Source: Verrucomicrobiaceae bacterium (GTDB taxonomy: Bacteria; Verrucomicrobiota; Verrucomicrobiia; Verrucomicrobiales; Verrucomicrobiaceae). From it: a stretch of 64,000 nucleotides of DNA. Below are positions 63,993 through 64,000 of the stretch, one piece after another. The notes beneath the pieces were generated by a model that saw nothing but the letters and a program-made list of their open reading frames with translations, was not told the origin of the DNA and did not search any database. The DNA lies in assembly GCA_947507875.1 (NCBI GenBank), contig CANNQP010000010.1, forward strand, positions 1 to 64,000, given 5' to 3'. A program made the position numbers and the translations under genes. How positions within the stretch are numbered: position 1 is the first letter of the stretch; the number at the start of each line of letters is the position of its first letter.

Positions 63993-64000
63993 ATGCCCTT

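Noticed and set aside
1-64000. CRISPR arrays, prophage, transposons or integron elements
   Set aside because: No direct-repeat arrays with spacers, integrase, transposase or capsid genes were found in the ORFs or sequence.

Overview
The window looks like chromosomal DNA from a member of the Verrucomicrobiota, probably a Verrucomicrobiaceae / Prosthecobacter-like bacterium. This is inferred from gene content, not from a database search. It combines planctomycete-verrucomicrobial families (DUF1549/DUF1553, DUF1501, DUF1592-type cytochromes, DUF1080 proteins, a PQQ-like propeller) with a Lys-rich RpoD, NspC, a plant/cyanobacterial-type IspH and a eukaryotic-type HisA. There are two tRNA genes and no rRNA, CRISPR array, prophage, transposase or integrase. 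GC content is moderately high. It is highest in pyc and visibly lower at about 3.4-4.3 kb and 29.1-31.7 kb.

Layout: 0-9.9 kb: pyruvate carboxylase cut by the window edge, a cyclase-fold-like orphan, a minus-strand ldt-ispH-moeB/rhodanese cluster, a DUF1080 protein, rpmE and ilvE with clear terminators. 10-15 kb: a DUF1549/1553 - DUF1501 - BPSS1187-type hydrolase cluster. 15-30 kb: housekeeping genes (trpA, thyA, rpe, rpoD, smc, a SpoU methyltransferase), with a P1B-4 metal ATPase, an unrecognised one-TM protein and a second DUF1501 protein between them. 30-38 kb: HpaI-type aldolase, small membrane protein, nspC, DUF1080 protein, a large DUF1592 cytochrome-like protein and a PQQ-like propeller. 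38-42 kb: polysaccharide genes (sugar transferase, GT4) behind an FAD oxidoreductase. 42.5-47.5 kb: recD2, a four-gene arsenic operon (arsR-DUF6428-aqpS-arsC) and an ECF sigma factor. 47.6-53 kb: two-domain DUF1080 protein, GspE/PilB ATPase, DUF4112 protein and an AGCS symporter. 53-64 kb: polX, tRNA-Val, hisA with tRNA-Gln directly upstream, glycerate kinase, a CcoI/FixI-type copper ATPase, a membrane pyrophosphatase, a methyltransferase and an AI-2E family transporter.

The most coherent small system is the arsenic operon. A perfect 8-bp inverted repeat ends one base before the arsR start codon. ArsC would reduce arsenate, and AqpS would let arsenite leave passively. Three consecutive products (ArsR, DUF6428, AqpS) carry vicinal-cysteine C-terminal segments. 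That shared property is the observation I would follow first. Next are the 9-nt spacing between the tRNA-Gln CCA end and the hisA start, the AT-hook repeats in RpoD, the hairpins in the smc and ispH leaders, and the stand-alone class III cyclase-like protein.

Start codons were chosen by family alignment from memory and by signal peptides. Many ORF-track starts are too long and have been trimmed. No similarity search was run.
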